Assembly: GCF_036417845.1 (NCBI RefSeq)
Contig: NC_089990.1
Span: 3,918,001 to 3,982,000, forward strand
Reading direction: 5' to 3'
Length of the DNA: 64,000 nt
Origin: Apteryx mantelli
Taxonomy: Eukaryota > Chordata > Aves > Apterygiformes > Apterygidae
The notes beneath the pieces are model-generated. The model worked only from the letters and a program-made list of their open reading frames with translations. It was not told the DNA's origin and did not search any database. The position numbers and the translations under genes were made by a program. Positions 13,290 through 62,530 of the stretch are shown one piece after another; position 1 is the first letter of the stretch; each line of letters starts with the position of its first letter.

Positions 13290-14500
13290 CAGGCAGCCCC
13301 ACCACCCCGCGCAGCACCCGGGGACCGCCGGCAACCGCCGCGGGCCAGCACACCTCGTCCTTCCACAGCCCAACGAAGCTCCTTCTCAAGAAGCTCCTCA
13401 AGAAGCCAACGCAGCTTCCCCAGCTCTCCGTCCCTCCGGGGAAGACCCTGCCCGCCCTGCTCCCCACGCCGGCAGCGCCCGCAGCCAGCGTGTGCCCGCT
13501 CGTTCGCGGCGGCCCTGTCCTGCCCCGTCGGCAGCGCCTTTCCCTCCCCGTCTGCCGCCAGCGGGCAGATCCTCCTCTGGATCCGGCTGCGCCCAGCGCA
13601 GCCAGCTCGGCCCCGCCGTCCCCTGCGCAGCGAGGCGGCGGCAGCACGGCCGCGCCTCGGGGCTCCCCGGCAGGCCTCCCCCGCCGCCGCCGCCGCCTTC
13701 GCCCTCCGCCGCCGCTGCCGCAGGCGCCTCCGCGGGGCCGAGCCGGGCCGAGCCGGGCCGAAGCGGGGCGGCGGCGCGGGCCCAGCGGAGCGGGGGCAGC
13801 GGCTCGGGCCGGGCCGAACCGAACCGAAGCGAGGCGAGGCGGGTCAGGCGGGGCCGAGCCGGGCCGAACCGAACCGAACCGAACCGAACCGGGCCGAGCC
13901 GGGCGGGGCGGGGGCCGCGCAGCTGAGCCGGGCGCACAATCCCCCTTTCAGCGCGTCGCCATGGCAACCCGCGGCTCTCAGCGCCCGCTCATCCGGCCCC
14001 GTTAACCCCCGCCGGGCCGCGGCCGTTACCCGCCGCCGCCGCCGCCGCCCGTTAACCCCCGCCGGGCCGCGCCCGCCCCGCCGCCGCCGCCGCCGCCCCC
14101 CCCGCGGGCCGGGCCCTCCCGGGAGCCCCTCGCCCGCCGCCGGCAGGGCCGCGCCGCGCCGCGCCGGGCGGCGGGACCGGCGGCCGGGCGGGGGGCGCAC
14201 TCACCCTGGGCGGCGGCGGGGCGGCTGGGCCATGCCGGTGGCGGCGGCGGCGGCGGCGGCGGGGAGGGCGGCGGCGGCGGCGGCGGCGGCTCCGCGCCCC
14301 GCGCTCCGCTCCGCTCGGTCCGGCCCGACCCCGCACCGGGCGCGCGCGGCGCGTGCACGGCGGGGGCGGACGGGGAGGGGCCGCGCCGACACCCCTTCGC
14401 TGCCGCCGCCGCCGCCGCCGCTGCGGGGGGACCGCGCCGGGCGCCGGGCGATCGCCACCGCCACCGCACTGACCGGCACCGCCCCGCCCCGGGACCACAC
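13290..14500. promoter_or_regulatory. Large CpG island
   Basis: Very high GC and CpG density, with GCC/CGG trinucleotide runs at about 13,680-13,730 and 14,030-14,300. It also holds repeated GGGCCGAGCCGGGCCGAACC-like units at 13,735-13,920. This looks like a vertebrate CpG-island promoter. It is in the right place to be the 5' end of the gene that follows MED12 in human synteny (NLGN3), read leftward. Confidence 0.6.
14205..14450 (-). other. Candidate first exon ending in a strong minus-strand donor
   Basis: On the minus strand the island reads CGCCCAGG|GTGAGTG, a near-perfect donor whose exon would end at 14205. Twenty-nine bases upstream an ATG at 14233 has a fair Kozak context and opens a frame MAQPPRRRPG into the donor. 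The 5' edge is a guess. It may be a noncoding or partly coding first exon of NLGN3, or of an unrecognised transcript. No downstream exon in the window confirms it. Confidence 0.35.
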
Positions 14501-15330
14501 AGCCCCGGTACCGCACCGCCCCGGTACCACACCGCCCCGGTACCGCACAACCCCCGTACCACACAGCCCCGGTACCGCACAGCCCCGGTACCGCACAGCC
14601 CCAGGACCGTGCCTACCGGTACCACACAGGGTCGCTACCGCGTCAGCTGGGTCCTGCATGGCCCTGGTACCGCCCGGGCCTGATCACACACAGCCCCGGT
14701 ACTGCACCCCGGGGTACCACACGGCCCCGGCACCGCATCGGCCCGGTACCGCACCCACGGGTACCACACGGCCCCGGTACCGCACGGTGCAAGTACTGCA
14801 GTGCGCTGGTCCCAAAGGCTCTGGTACCGCACCATGGGCGTGTCACACGGCTCCAGGACTGCACCGGCCGGGGTGCTGCACGGAGACAGTGTCGCACCCC
14901 CCAGCTACCGCACAGTCCCCTATTGCACCAACCATACCCTGCACCGGCTGTACCCTGCACCGGCTGTACCCTGTACTGACCATACCTGGTGCTGACTGTA
15001 CCCTACACCACCCAGTACCCTGCACAGGCCATACCCTACACTGCCAGGGTGTACCCTGCATCGTCTGGGTACCCTGCACCGCCCTGGTACCCTGCGCCGA
15101 CTGTACTCTGCGCTGCCCGGGGTACCCTGCATCGTCCAGCCCCCTGCACCGCCAGACACCTGCCCTGGCTGGGGGTAGCCTGCACCACCCCGACTGGGGA
15201 CACCCTCAGCTGCCCACGTACCCAGCACATCCTGGATGCCTGGCACAGCCCTGGCACACTGTCCCATCCACGGGGATGCCTGGGCATCCCGCACTGGCTG
15301 TACCCTTCACCACCTCCCGTGTGCCAACAC
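14470..15330. repeat. Minisatellite array rich in GGTACC
   Basis: About 860 bp of degenerate tandem units. The first half is built on CACAGCCCCGGTACCG-like units of about 15-20 bp. The second half is built on CTGCACCGGCTGTACC-like units. Units differ in length and have drifted, so this is an old variable array. It creates a spurious 835-codon plus-strand frame (13059-15566) together with the adjoining island. Confidence 0.85.
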
Positions 15331-18300
15331 CATGTCGGGCAGAGCCACGCACGGGGCGCCAAGCTCGGTGGCCCCGGCCCCGCAGCCCCGGCAGCTGCAA
15401 GCACTGTGCACCAAGACCCAGCGCCCCGGCAGGTCCGGCGTCCCCCTGTTCTCCCGGCAGCACAGGGGTTTCCTCCCCTCCGCACGCGCGGCATCCCGGC
15501 AGGAGCCGCCTCTCCGAGGTGGTGGCGGCCACCTCGCTGTTTCGTTCTCGCCTGACGGGATTATAGCAACCGTTGGAAACAGGGCACAGATTTGGGTCCA
15601 GCAGGATGTGTCTGTGTTCTCGGTATCTCTGTGCCATTGCCCAGGCAGTGGCAGCCGCGGTGCCTGATCGAAGAGGAGGATGTGCAGCTACCAGCAGACA
15701 CCTCCATGCTTTCCGGTCCGGGCAACGGGAATGGTGCGCTGCCGGAGCTGCAGCCCAGACCTGACGTGGGCTCAGCAGAGCAACCACTGCTCCATGTTTG
15801 AGACCCTTGTGCATGCGAAGGGCAGTCATTTATTCTGGCTCTCCTGCCTGTCCACGGCACGTGCAGCGGGTCGGTGAATGCACAGCCGAGGGCAGCCCCC
15901 GGCTCGGTGCTTTCCTCCCCGCAGCCTGGCCCCGCTCCCTCGCCAAGGCCGCGGCTGTTTGCTCGCAGTTCACGGCTTGCACGGTTTTATTCCTGGACTG
16001 TTGCATGTAGGGACGGAGCTGTTGGCCGCCGGTCCATACAGCCCCTCGTGCCGATGATGTGGCCCAGCGCTGTGCAGGACGGCCCGTCAGCCCTGCCCCG
16101 GGCCCATGCACGCGCCCCACGGCACCGTGCACCCCACGACACTGCGTGCCGCATGCAGCAGCCTGTGCACAGCATCAACACAGCAACCAGCGGATGCAGT
16201 GGGGCTGCAGATGTCAGGCAATGGGCAGCATGTAATAAAATCCCCCGGTCCCCTCCGGCTCTGTCACAAGCAGCGTTTAGCCACAGCTCGGAGAAGGAGC
16301 AGAAGGGCTCGGAGCCGTCAGTCCTGCTTAAAACTGCAGCTGCTGGGGGCTAATGATCAGCACAGCGCCTGTGGCTGGCAGCGAGGTGCTGGGGCCCTGA
16401 GCACGCATCCCGGCTGGGCGCTGCGGGATGCAGAGCTCCCTGAATGCACCTTGCACCGGGCCCGTGCCTTGCTCCGGTCCCTGCACCAGGCAGCCCAGGG
16501 CCTGGCACCGCTATGGGGCCGGAGTCCTGCTCGTCCCCTGCAGACCGGGACCTGCCGAGTGCCCAGCCGTGGGGAGTCTTTTGCAGGGAGGGAAGCGGCA
16601 AGGGCGGCCCCGTGGAGGGGGAGGCGAGGGCAGGCCGCGCAGCAAGGCAGGTCCCGTTGCAGCGGGAACCGGTGCCCTGCAGCCTGCGCAGGAGGAGAGA
16701 GGCCAGAAGCACGCGGGAGTCGGACCGACCCTTTCCCCAGGACCCTGCGCGGACACCGGGCTCTTTCACCAGATCCTCGGGATGGCCCCAACAGGCGGTG
16801 CGGCTCCGCACGCTCTTGCTGCAGTGCCCAAGCCCCAGCGCAGCCCCGGCGCGAGCGGCACCTGCTGCACCCTGCCCAGAGCCGCCATCGCCTCCCGCCG
16901 CCCCGCGCTGGCGCCGGCTGATGCAGCCAGCCGCCCTCCTCCCGCCTCTGGCGCGGCGGCGATGCAGAAGGCAGCATCCAAGATGCCGCCCGGCGCAGGC
17001 TCAGCTGCCTGCCGGGGCCGGCAGAGGAGGGGGCTGCAGGCAGCTGCTGCACAGGGAGACTCACGCTGTCCAGAGCCGCGGCTCCGCTGGCCCCCAGTAC
17101 CCTCAACGCAGCGCAGCCGGGCAGACATCTCCCTCCCAGGGATGGAGACGGGGCTCTCCTCCTGCCCCAGCCCCCCAAAGCAGGGGGCCAGCAGGCCAGG
17201 CCATGCGGGGCAGTGCGGCACCCCCCAGCCACGCTGGGTGCTCCTAAGAGCCAGCTGGAGCCTGCTCCCCGGCCTGATCCTGATTGAAGGGGACAAGCAG
17301 CGATGCACGGAGGAAGCAGCCCTGCACACGACCGTCTGTTCTCATTAACGAAGGAGTCTGTCTCCATCAGCCCTGACCAGACGCGCAGGCCTGGCCAGCA
17401 GCACCTGCCAGCTCCCGTGCGACTCGGCCGCAGCCCGGCACGGGCGCAGGGCAGCTGCGGGGCACGTGCCACGCGGCCAGGCCAGGCGGAAGGAGCGGCT
17501 GCCGAACCGCAGCGGCACCCGGGGCGCCAGGCAGAGGGGAAGCTCAGCAGCGGTGCCACGGACGCAGCCTGCGCTGCTGGAGGCGTTACGCACCGCCGCG
17601 GGGGAGCCGGGGCTGGGGGCCTGCCCTGCTCCCAGCCGCTACGCCCAGGGGAACAGAGCAGCGGTTGGGGTCGGTCACCATGTTGGCCCAGGTATCACAT
17701 GGCCCTAAGAAAGGGTGGATGGGTGCTGACAGGCCCTGAAGCTGCAGCTCTGGCCGAGATTGCTCCAAGGGCAGGAGGAGGAAGAGCCCCCGTTATTACC
17801 ACATAATGGTAAAAAGCTGTTTTGGTTTATTTACCCTTAGACTGAGGTCAATTCCCCCAGGAGCCCCTGCAAGCCTCGCACCATCCCCGACAGGACAGAA
17901 GGAAGACAACACTCCAGAAAAGCTACTCGAGGGACCCCAGGTGGAACAGGCTACAAGCAAGTTGCTGAGGGGGAACCAAAGATGCCAGTCACAAAAGTTT
18001 CCAGGTTCAGCAGGCAGCAGGAACGCAGAGCGCTCGGCTTTGCTTAGCTGGAGCCCGGCATTGCCTGCTACACAGACACGGAGGCTGGACGTGGTGCCAG
18101 CAGGCTGCATTAGCCAGGTCAAAAGTTTAGAAACCAGACATCACCCATCCACAAAAAGCTCTGTGGCAGTCAGGAAGGAGCTAACACAGAGCCTTGGGGC
18201 TCATCAGCAAAACCATGCTGAGAGGAGAAGTACTGTGCTGAGCGCGTTTCGTCTGCAGCTCCTCCTAGACTGCAGAGGTACCAGTTTAGGCATCGCAGTT

Positions 18301-18745
18301 ACTGCTGCATTGGGGAAGCTGGGCTTGTCGACGCTCCGATTTACCCTAGAACATGCCTCTCCCTTTGCTTTTAACCCTCTGCTCTTGTAGCATATGCCAC
18401 AGACCACTAATAAAGCTCTTAGGGTTTGTACATTGGCTACCAAGTTTGTACAAACCCCAGCCAGCATGCGAACACCGGCTTATGAAATAGGGGAGGAAAA
18501 GCTTTCTTTCCCAAACCCAATTGCTTAGCCTGAGCACCATTCTTTCACACACACACACACAAAAAAAAAAAAAAAAAGCAGAAACAGAGCTCAGCTCTAG
18601 TGAGGAAGAAATGGAGATCATGTACAGAGGTGCTGCGGGGCTGTAGCAGGAAGCTGGGAGGAGCTCCGAGGAGGAAAGGCAGGCTCTGAATACACACTCC
18701 TTTTGCAAAGTAAGCTCTCTGTATTCATCCGAGAATGTCTGCAGT
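15331..18745. other. GC-rich gene-free stretch
   Basis: CpG-rich up to about 17,650, then moderate GC. Several long overlapping frames occur (for example 16357-17559 minus, 16428-17348 plus), as expected by chance at this composition. None resembles a known protein. Confidence 0.35.
18546..18577. repeat. (CA)n followed by A-run
   Basis: Short dinucleotide CA tract, then 17 A residues. It lies just beyond the presumed MED12 3' end. Confidence 0.9.
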
Positions 18746-18749
18746 ACAG

Positions 18750-19099
18750 GGTTCATCTGGTATAAATAAAGTACAAAATTTTACAGTGTCTTAATCATTA
18801 TTTTAACAAAAATACTAAAAACTGAGTAAAAACTGAAACAAAAGTGGGAAGGGAGACTATCAGCCACAAGGGATCTCCATAAACATTTGTAGAAATCGGA
18901 TAGTAAAAACACTTTCTCTGTACAATAAAACCATCTTCCTGGCATCTCCCCGCGAGATGGGTAGCGGTGGCACGCAGCACTTGGGGCACTAGCCCGGAAA
19001 CAGAGGTTGGGAGCAGCCCTAGCTTGTAGGTCAGGCTGAAGAGGCTGTATCCGGTCCACAGTGATGTCTCCCTCCTGGATCAGGCTTAAGTGCCATGGA
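18750..19099 (-). other. MED12: MED12 3' UTR (end not pinned)
   Basis: AT-rich sequence downstream of the MED12 stop codon. I found no canonical AATAAA on the minus strand. The closest is AATAAT (18802 down to 18797), followed by a T-rich stretch. The right edge is exact (stop at 19100-19102); the left edge is a guess. Confidence 0.5.
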
Positions 19100-57450
<38,351 letters not shown>

Positions 57451-57463
57451 CACGTGACCGCCT

Positions 57464-57720
57464 CCATGGCTGCCCCCCATGGCTGCCCCCATAAGTGCCC
57501 CACATAGCTGCCCCATAACCCCCCTGTCTGTGGCCACCCCCCATAACTGACTCCCATAGCTGCCCCCCATAATTACCCCAATAATGCCCCCCACGAGCAC
57601 CCCCATAACTGCCCCCCATAACTGTCCCCCCTGTGACCGTCACCTCATACCTGCCCCCATGAACACCACCCCATAGCTACCTTCCCCGTGACTGCCCCAC
57701 CTCCGCCCCACTGACTGCCC
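57464..57720. repeat. CCCCATAACTGCC minisatellite between MED12 and IL2RG
   Basis: A degenerate array of about 12-18-bp units (CCCCATAACTGCC, CCCATGGCTGCC and similar) filling most of the gap between the two divergent genes. Confidence 0.85.
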
Positions 57721-57969
57721 CAGTGGCTCCCAGTACCGCCGCGCCGTGGGGGAGACGCAGCCCGGGGCGCCCGCGGTGGGCTGCGGGTGGGGGCCCCCAT
57801 GCCCACCTGCCCATGGGGCAGCCCCGGTGGGGCGAGTCATGGGGCGGCCCATGGGGTGGGCCCCGGGGCGGCGCCGTGGGGCAGGAAGAGGCAGCGGGCA
57901 CGGAAGCCAGCGGCATTGTGCGGTGGGCCGCAGGCGGGGGCAGCTCGCACGCGCCCCGCTCGCTCCGCC
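57721..57969 (+). promoter_or_regulatory. IL2RG: IL2RG proximal promoter / 5' UTR
   Basis: The 250 bp before the IL2RG start. Two GGAA ETS cores lie at 57884-57887 (GCAGGAAGAG) and 57902-57905. The human IL2RG proximal promoter is known to depend on ETS/GABP sites, so these are plausible but unproven. No TATA box seen. Confidence 0.4.
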
Positions 57970-58075
57970 ATGCCGCGGCCCGTCGCCTTCCTCGCGCCCG
58001 TCCTCCTCCTCCTCCTCCTCCTCCTCCTCGGCGGGCCGGGCCCCCGCCTCGCCGCTGCTGCCCGCAGCCCCCCAG
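57970..58075 (+). CDS. IL2RG: IL2RG exon 1
   Basis: Residues 1-35 plus one base: [11 protein letters not shown], ten-residue Leu stretch, then AAAARSPP. Start chosen for its CCGCCATGC context and signal-peptide form. Donor CCAG|GTAAGG. Confidence 0.9.
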
Positions 58076-61000
58076 GTAAGGGGGCACGGCTGCCCTGGGG
58101 GGACCGGGAGGGCTTCTCTGGGGGGCCGGGGCCGGCCGCGGGCAAGGGCAGGACGTGGGCCGCATGGGCGCCCCTGTCCCACGGCTCCCGGCCCCGTGGC
58201 CGCCCCACGGCGGGATGCTCCGGCCCCGGGCGGCAGCAGCTCGGTGCTTGCGACGCCTCGGATGCGCCAGCACCGTCGGCAGATGCGTATCCGCACCGTC
58301 TCCATCTTCACCCCTCTTAATGTCAGCGGCGCCGCGGCCGCCTCCGGGGAATTTCTCGGCACCGGGACGCCCCCCTGCCCGGCCTCGGGGCGCGTTTCCT
58401 CCGGCGAGGACAGGGGGCCTCCAGCCCCTGATCCCGCCGGCCCCTCGCAGCGTGGGACCTGCCCCCGGCCCTCCCTGAAGGAACGTAACCATTTTGAATC
58501 AAAAAGCTTAGTTCCACATCGAAACGACCGGCTTTAACCTCGTTTTGCATTTATAGCTCTAGTTATTTTCCAATGGGAAGTTTACTTCTTCTTGGCTGGC
58601 AGTCAGTAAAATGCTTGATTTCCAAACAAATTCAGCCCTTCTGTTATCTGCGGGCTGCTTCGGCTGCTGGGAAGATGCACTCTCTTTCCACCGCCTTGCC
58701 GAAACGATTGTAATTCAATATACGTTCCTTCGGTTTCTTCGTTTTTATTTTGTTAGAAAATGGTAAACATGCATTTCCTCTGGAAAGTCATGTTTATGGA
58801 AAGTAGAATTCAACTGAAAACATCACTTCAGCACCGTTTCCTGTTAGCAAAATACAGGTAATCGAAATGTGCAGGAGGCATAAAGAAGAGCAGCACATTT
58901 CTTAATGCAGGCTTTGTGCTTTAAACTGAACTGGCTTTTACACCAAGGAAGCGTGTTATTTAGGAGGGGTAAAGTAAGCAGACTGTTTCAGACCTCGGGA
59001 AGGTGATGGGAGTGAGAAGACCTCTGGCTCCCCCGTCTGAGCTGAATCACTCGCTGGTGGGGGAGGACCGGCTTTCCTGCTTCTCGTGCCCCTTTTTTTA
59101 ACTCTGAACGGAATCGGTAGCCCGTTGCATGATTTCAGTGGGAAAAACTGTTTTCTGAGAGCCTGCAGGAAAGGTCACTGCCGCCAATGGCCGGTTCGGC
59201 CCTTTTAGCCACTTGGTTTCAGGGGCTTCGCCAGCAGCTTCCGCCAGAGCCGGGCTCGGAGGCCGGACGGAAGCCATGCCGGGGCCGCCGGACCGCGTTG
59301 CAGCGCCGGCCCGGGACGCGGGCCTCCTGCTGCGTGGGCCGGATCCGAGGCGGCACGCTGCGGCCGTCGCCGCAGGAAGGAGGGGGCAGATGTGGCGCGG
59401 GCCCTCCTGGAGAGGCTCTGGGGCGCCCCAGGGCTCGGCAGCCTGCTTCCTGCGGAGGTGAAACCGCCAGGGCTCAGCAACCCCCCGTCGGCCCCCCTGC
59501 GCTGCCGGTTACCTCCAAAAACAGGCACGAGAAGGGACGGTGCTGGGAAAGAACAAGCACAGCATTGCTCTTTTAAAAGGAGGAGGCGTGCTGTGAGTGT
59601 AGGCCAGCATGACCTCCGTTCCCCAAAAACACAGGGACACGCGGAGCACTTGCAAGCTCCTGAAGGGTAACAGGTGACTTTAGCCACAACGGAGACACCG
59701 GGCTCCAATCCTGGCGGCCCCCTGATTTCCCTGTAGGACAGGGAAAGCAAAGAAAAGGGGTTGGTGAACTGCAGCTTGGCAGCAGCGAGGGGTTTCCACG
59801 CCGCCCCGCGAGACAGCCCGTTGGGGGACGGGGACGGCCAGCATGGGGCTCGAACAGCGTTCCCAGGACGAATAATGGACGTGAGCTGAGGAACGGGGAT
59901 GAAAGCAGGTGGGACAAGAGTTAAGCAAGAAGAGCCAGTTGCACAGATATAGGATGAAGAGCTGCTTCCGTCGCCCCTCTTCGGAGGAAGCTGTGGGGCT
60001 CGTGCAGGTCACTGGTGGCACGTGAGTCATTGGCACCAAGTGCTGCGCCAGCAAAAGCCCGTCGGTGCTGCCTGAACACGGGTGGTTTGGGCATTGCGTG
60101 GCGTCAAAGCTCAACCGCGCAGAGCTGCGGTTATTTTGCTCACGCAGAGAAAGGCCAAGGGAAGTGTAAAAACAGGTTTCAGGTGCATTCGGGGAGGAAG
60201 GGCGATGCTGAGGGGGTGCAAAGGAGCTGCCCCTCCGTGTCCGTGGGCAGAGCACGCGGTGACGGCCTCAGGCTGCAGCGGAAGAGGTGCAGGGGCGACC
60301 TCAGGCAAGGGTTGCCGCGCGGGTGCCCAGAGCTCTGCGTCCCTTGCAGGGGTGGAGTGCATCCTCTTCAACGAGGAGTACATGACCTGCACGTGGGGGA
60401 GCAGGGAGACGCTCACGACCAACTTCTCCCTCTACTACTGGTAGGTGCCCCCTCCCCGCGGCGCGCTCCGGTCCGAGGGGCTCCCGGGCACCGGGGCCCG
60501 GCCCAGGCCGGCAGGAGGCTCTGCGTGCAGGGCACGCGGGGAGCGCCGGGTGCCGGGGAGCCCCCGTAACCCGCCGTGCCGCAGGTACGAGAACCGGTCA
60601 CCCGTGGTGGAGTGCAAGCACTATCTGCAGGACCAGGGCGTCAGCGTGGGCTGCCGCTTCAACCAGAGCGAGATCGTCCAGTTCCAGCCTTTCCGCGTCC
60701 GCGTCAATGCCAGCCTCGATGGCAAGACCCTCGAGATCCCCAGCGAGCGCATGGAGCTGCAGGACCTTGGTACGGAGGGGCCGGGCGCGGGGTTGGGGGT
60801 CCCCGGGGCCCGGCGGAGCAGGGCGGGCAGGGCTGCCCGCTCGCGGGGACGGCGCTCACCTGGGCGCCGCCTGTGCCTTGCAGTGAAACCGGAGGCGCCC
60901 GTCAACCTGACCATCCACAACCTGAGCAGCAACCAGCTGCAGCTGACCTGGAGCTCCCCGTACCCCAAAGCCCAGTGCCTGGAGCACGCCGTCAAGTACA

Positions 61001-62250
61001 AGAGCAACAAGGACACCACCTGGACGGTGAGAGCCCCCGAAGCCGGGCAGCTTGGCGGCCGCCCCCGTGCATTTACCCGGCCTCCACGGCGCCGGCGGTC
61101 CCGTGCTCGTGCCTGGGGATGAGCTGCGCACCAGCCCGCCGCGGCGGTGCTGGATGCCAGCCCTCACCGCCTGGCTCTCATCTCTCTGCAGGAGCACAAG
61201 GTGAAAGGAGAAATCTTCTCCTTCCCCAGCGTGGATTATGAGAAGTACTACACCTTCTACGTGCGGAGCAAGATCAACAGCTACTGCGGCAGCACCCAGC
61301 TCTGGAGCGAGTGGAGCGTGCCCGTGGTCTGGGGCAACAACGCCACCAGCGAGGGTAGGTGTGGGCCCTTGCAAGAAGACTTGTCCAAGACTTGTAGGGC
61401 TGCTCCGGCACGGCCAGCCCAGCGCGGGGTCCCCGGCAAGTCGTGGGGACAGCGTGGCTCAGGGAACGGGCTCCTTCCCCTGCCCTGCACTCCCAGCCCA
61501 TCCCAGCCTCCCGCGAGGGCCCACGTGCGGCGGAGTGCCCCCCGGGGTGGTGCGCCAGCGAGGGGTCCGTGCCACCCTAGCTCTTTCCAGGCACCGCGGA
61601 GGAGCAGCTGCACTGGTTCTGGATCCACACGGTCTTGATCCCCATCACCTCCTGTCTGCTCCTGCTGGTCCTCGTTATCTTACTGGTCCGCATGGAAAGG
61701 TGAGTGCCCGGATGGGGACCGGGGGTCAGAGCGGGGCAGCGCCGCTGGGCGGCCCTTCCCCTCCAACACGTGCCTCCCACGCAGGGTGTGGGTCATCTTC
61801 ATGCCCAGGATCCCCAATCCCAGCAAGAACTTCGACGAGCTCTTCATCACGCACAAGGGCAACTTCCAGGTAAGGCGGCTGCTGGCCGCGGGGCTGGGCA
61901 CAGGGCGGCGTCGTGTGGCCTGGTGCAGCCGAGCAGCCCCGGCGGAGGGGCCCAGAGCCTGGCGGCTGGTTTGGGGGCACTGCGCGGGCGCGGGGAGAGG
62001 CTGGCGGTTCGCGCCGCGGCCCCCTCTCACCCGGCTCTGTTTCCTGGAGGAGTGGACCGGAGTCCCCAAAGACGTCGTGGAGAGCTTCAAGCCCAACTAC
62101 AACGAGAGCGTCTGCTACGTGAGCGAGCTGCCCCCCAAGGAGAGCTACGAGCCCTTCTGGGGGAGCACCGACCAGCTGCTGGCCGTGCCGGGGGCCTCCG
62201 CCGGCACCCGTGAGCACGGCCCCCACAAGAACAGCTACGTGGGAGCGTGA
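57970..62250 (+). CDS. IL2RG: IL2RG, common cytokine receptor gamma chain (complete, 8 exons)
   Basis: Shared receptor subunit for IL-2, IL-4, IL-7, IL-9, IL-15 and IL-21, signalling through JAK3 at the lymphocyte membrane. Exon lengths sum to 1,083 bp (360 residues; human 369). In order: signal peptide with a Leu run (residues 1-about 30); first fibronectin-III domain with the four-cysteine pattern (ECILF..., TCTW, VECKHY, VGCRF); second domain starting near [15 protein letters not shown] motif in exon 5; membrane helix in exon 6 ([20 protein letters not shown]); proline-bearing box 1 ([11 protein letters not shown]) in exon 7; and a tail with [15 protein letters not shown] matching the human counterpart. 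Several N-glycosylation sequons occur. The first coding segment joins exon 2 directly, so the acidic N-terminal extension of human IL2RG is almost absent. Synteny and sequence leave no real alternative. Confidence 0.96.
58076..60349 (+). other. IL2RG: IL2RG intron 1
   Basis: 2.3-kb intron. The first half is GC-rich, then AT-rich to about 59,150, then GC-rich again. Frames at 59,190-59,750 look like composition artefacts. I see no missing exon or recognisable repeat. Confidence 0.8.
60350..60440 (+). CDS. IL2RG: IL2RG exon 2
   Basis: [20 protein letters not shown] onward to SLYYW. First two conserved cysteines of the cytokine-receptor domain. Phase 1 in, phase 2 out. Confidence 0.95.
60585..60769 (+). 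CDS. IL2RG: IL2RG exon 3
   Basis: [20 protein letters not shown] onward to MELQDL. Second cysteine pair; sequons NQS and NAS. Confidence 0.95.
60884..61026 (+). CDS. IL2RG: IL2RG exon 4
   Basis: [20 protein letters not shown] onward to DTTWT. Start of the second fibronectin-III domain. Confidence 0.95.
61192..61354 (+). CDS. IL2RG: IL2RG exon 5 (WSXWS)
   Basis: [20 protein letters not shown] onward; [13 protein letters not shown] holds the class I cytokine receptor WSXWS box. Donor GAGG|GTAGGT. Confidence 0.96.
61591..61699 (+). CDS. IL2RG: IL2RG exon 6 (membrane helix)
   Basis: [20 protein letters not shown] onward to LLVRME. Single transmembrane segment with a basic stop-transfer end. 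Confidence 0.95.
61785..61869 (+). CDS. IL2RG: IL2RG exon 7 (box 1)
   Basis: [20 protein letters not shown] onward to HKGNFQ. The membrane-proximal proline motif expected to bind JAK3. Confidence 0.95.
62050..62250 (+). CDS. IL2RG: IL2RG exon 8 (cytoplasmic tail)
   Basis: [20 protein letters not shown] onward; ends HKNSYVGA, stop TGA at 62248-62250. Acceptor TGGAG|GAG is a tandem GAGGAG, so one Glu may be optional. Confidence 0.93.
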   Translation, partial: EWTGVPKDVVESFKPNYNESVCYVSELPPKESYEPFWGSTDQLLAVPGASAGTREHGPHKNSYVGA

Positions 62251-62407
62251 CGCCCGCTTCTGCGCCCGCGCTCCCTGCACGCACCCTGCTGCACCCCGGC
62301 CCTCTGCCCCCCGCCCTCGCCCAGCCTCTGCCAAACGCCCCGCGCTTGCCCTCAGCCCTGCTCCCTGCCGGCCCCGCGGATGCAGCGGCCGTGCTGCGCA
62401 ATGCCCT

Positions 62408-62530
62408 GGGTGCACCGCACGGGGCACTGGGTACACTGCACGGTGCACTGGGTGCACCGCACGGGGCGCTGGGTGCACTGCGTGGAGCACTGGGTGCACT
62501 GCGTGGAGCACTGGGTGCACCGTGCGTGCA
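62408..62530. repeat. 21-bp minisatellite in IL2RG 3' UTR
   Basis: Six units starting at 62408, 62429, 62450, 62471, 62492 and 62513 (GGGTGCACTGCGTGGAGCAC-like), exact 21-bp spacing. Because 21 is a multiple of three, it opens heptapeptide-repeat shadow frames on both strands. Confidence 0.95.

Noticed and set aside
13059-15566. 835-codon plus-strand open frame
   Set aside because: It runs through a CpG island and a minisatellite, is made of Pro/Arg/Ala and repeat peptides, has long shadow frames on the other strand, and shows no protein family.
16357-17559. 400-codon minus-strand and 306-codon plus-strand frames
   Set aside because: Mutually overlapping frames in GC-rich DNA with no homology, no splice structure and no domain.
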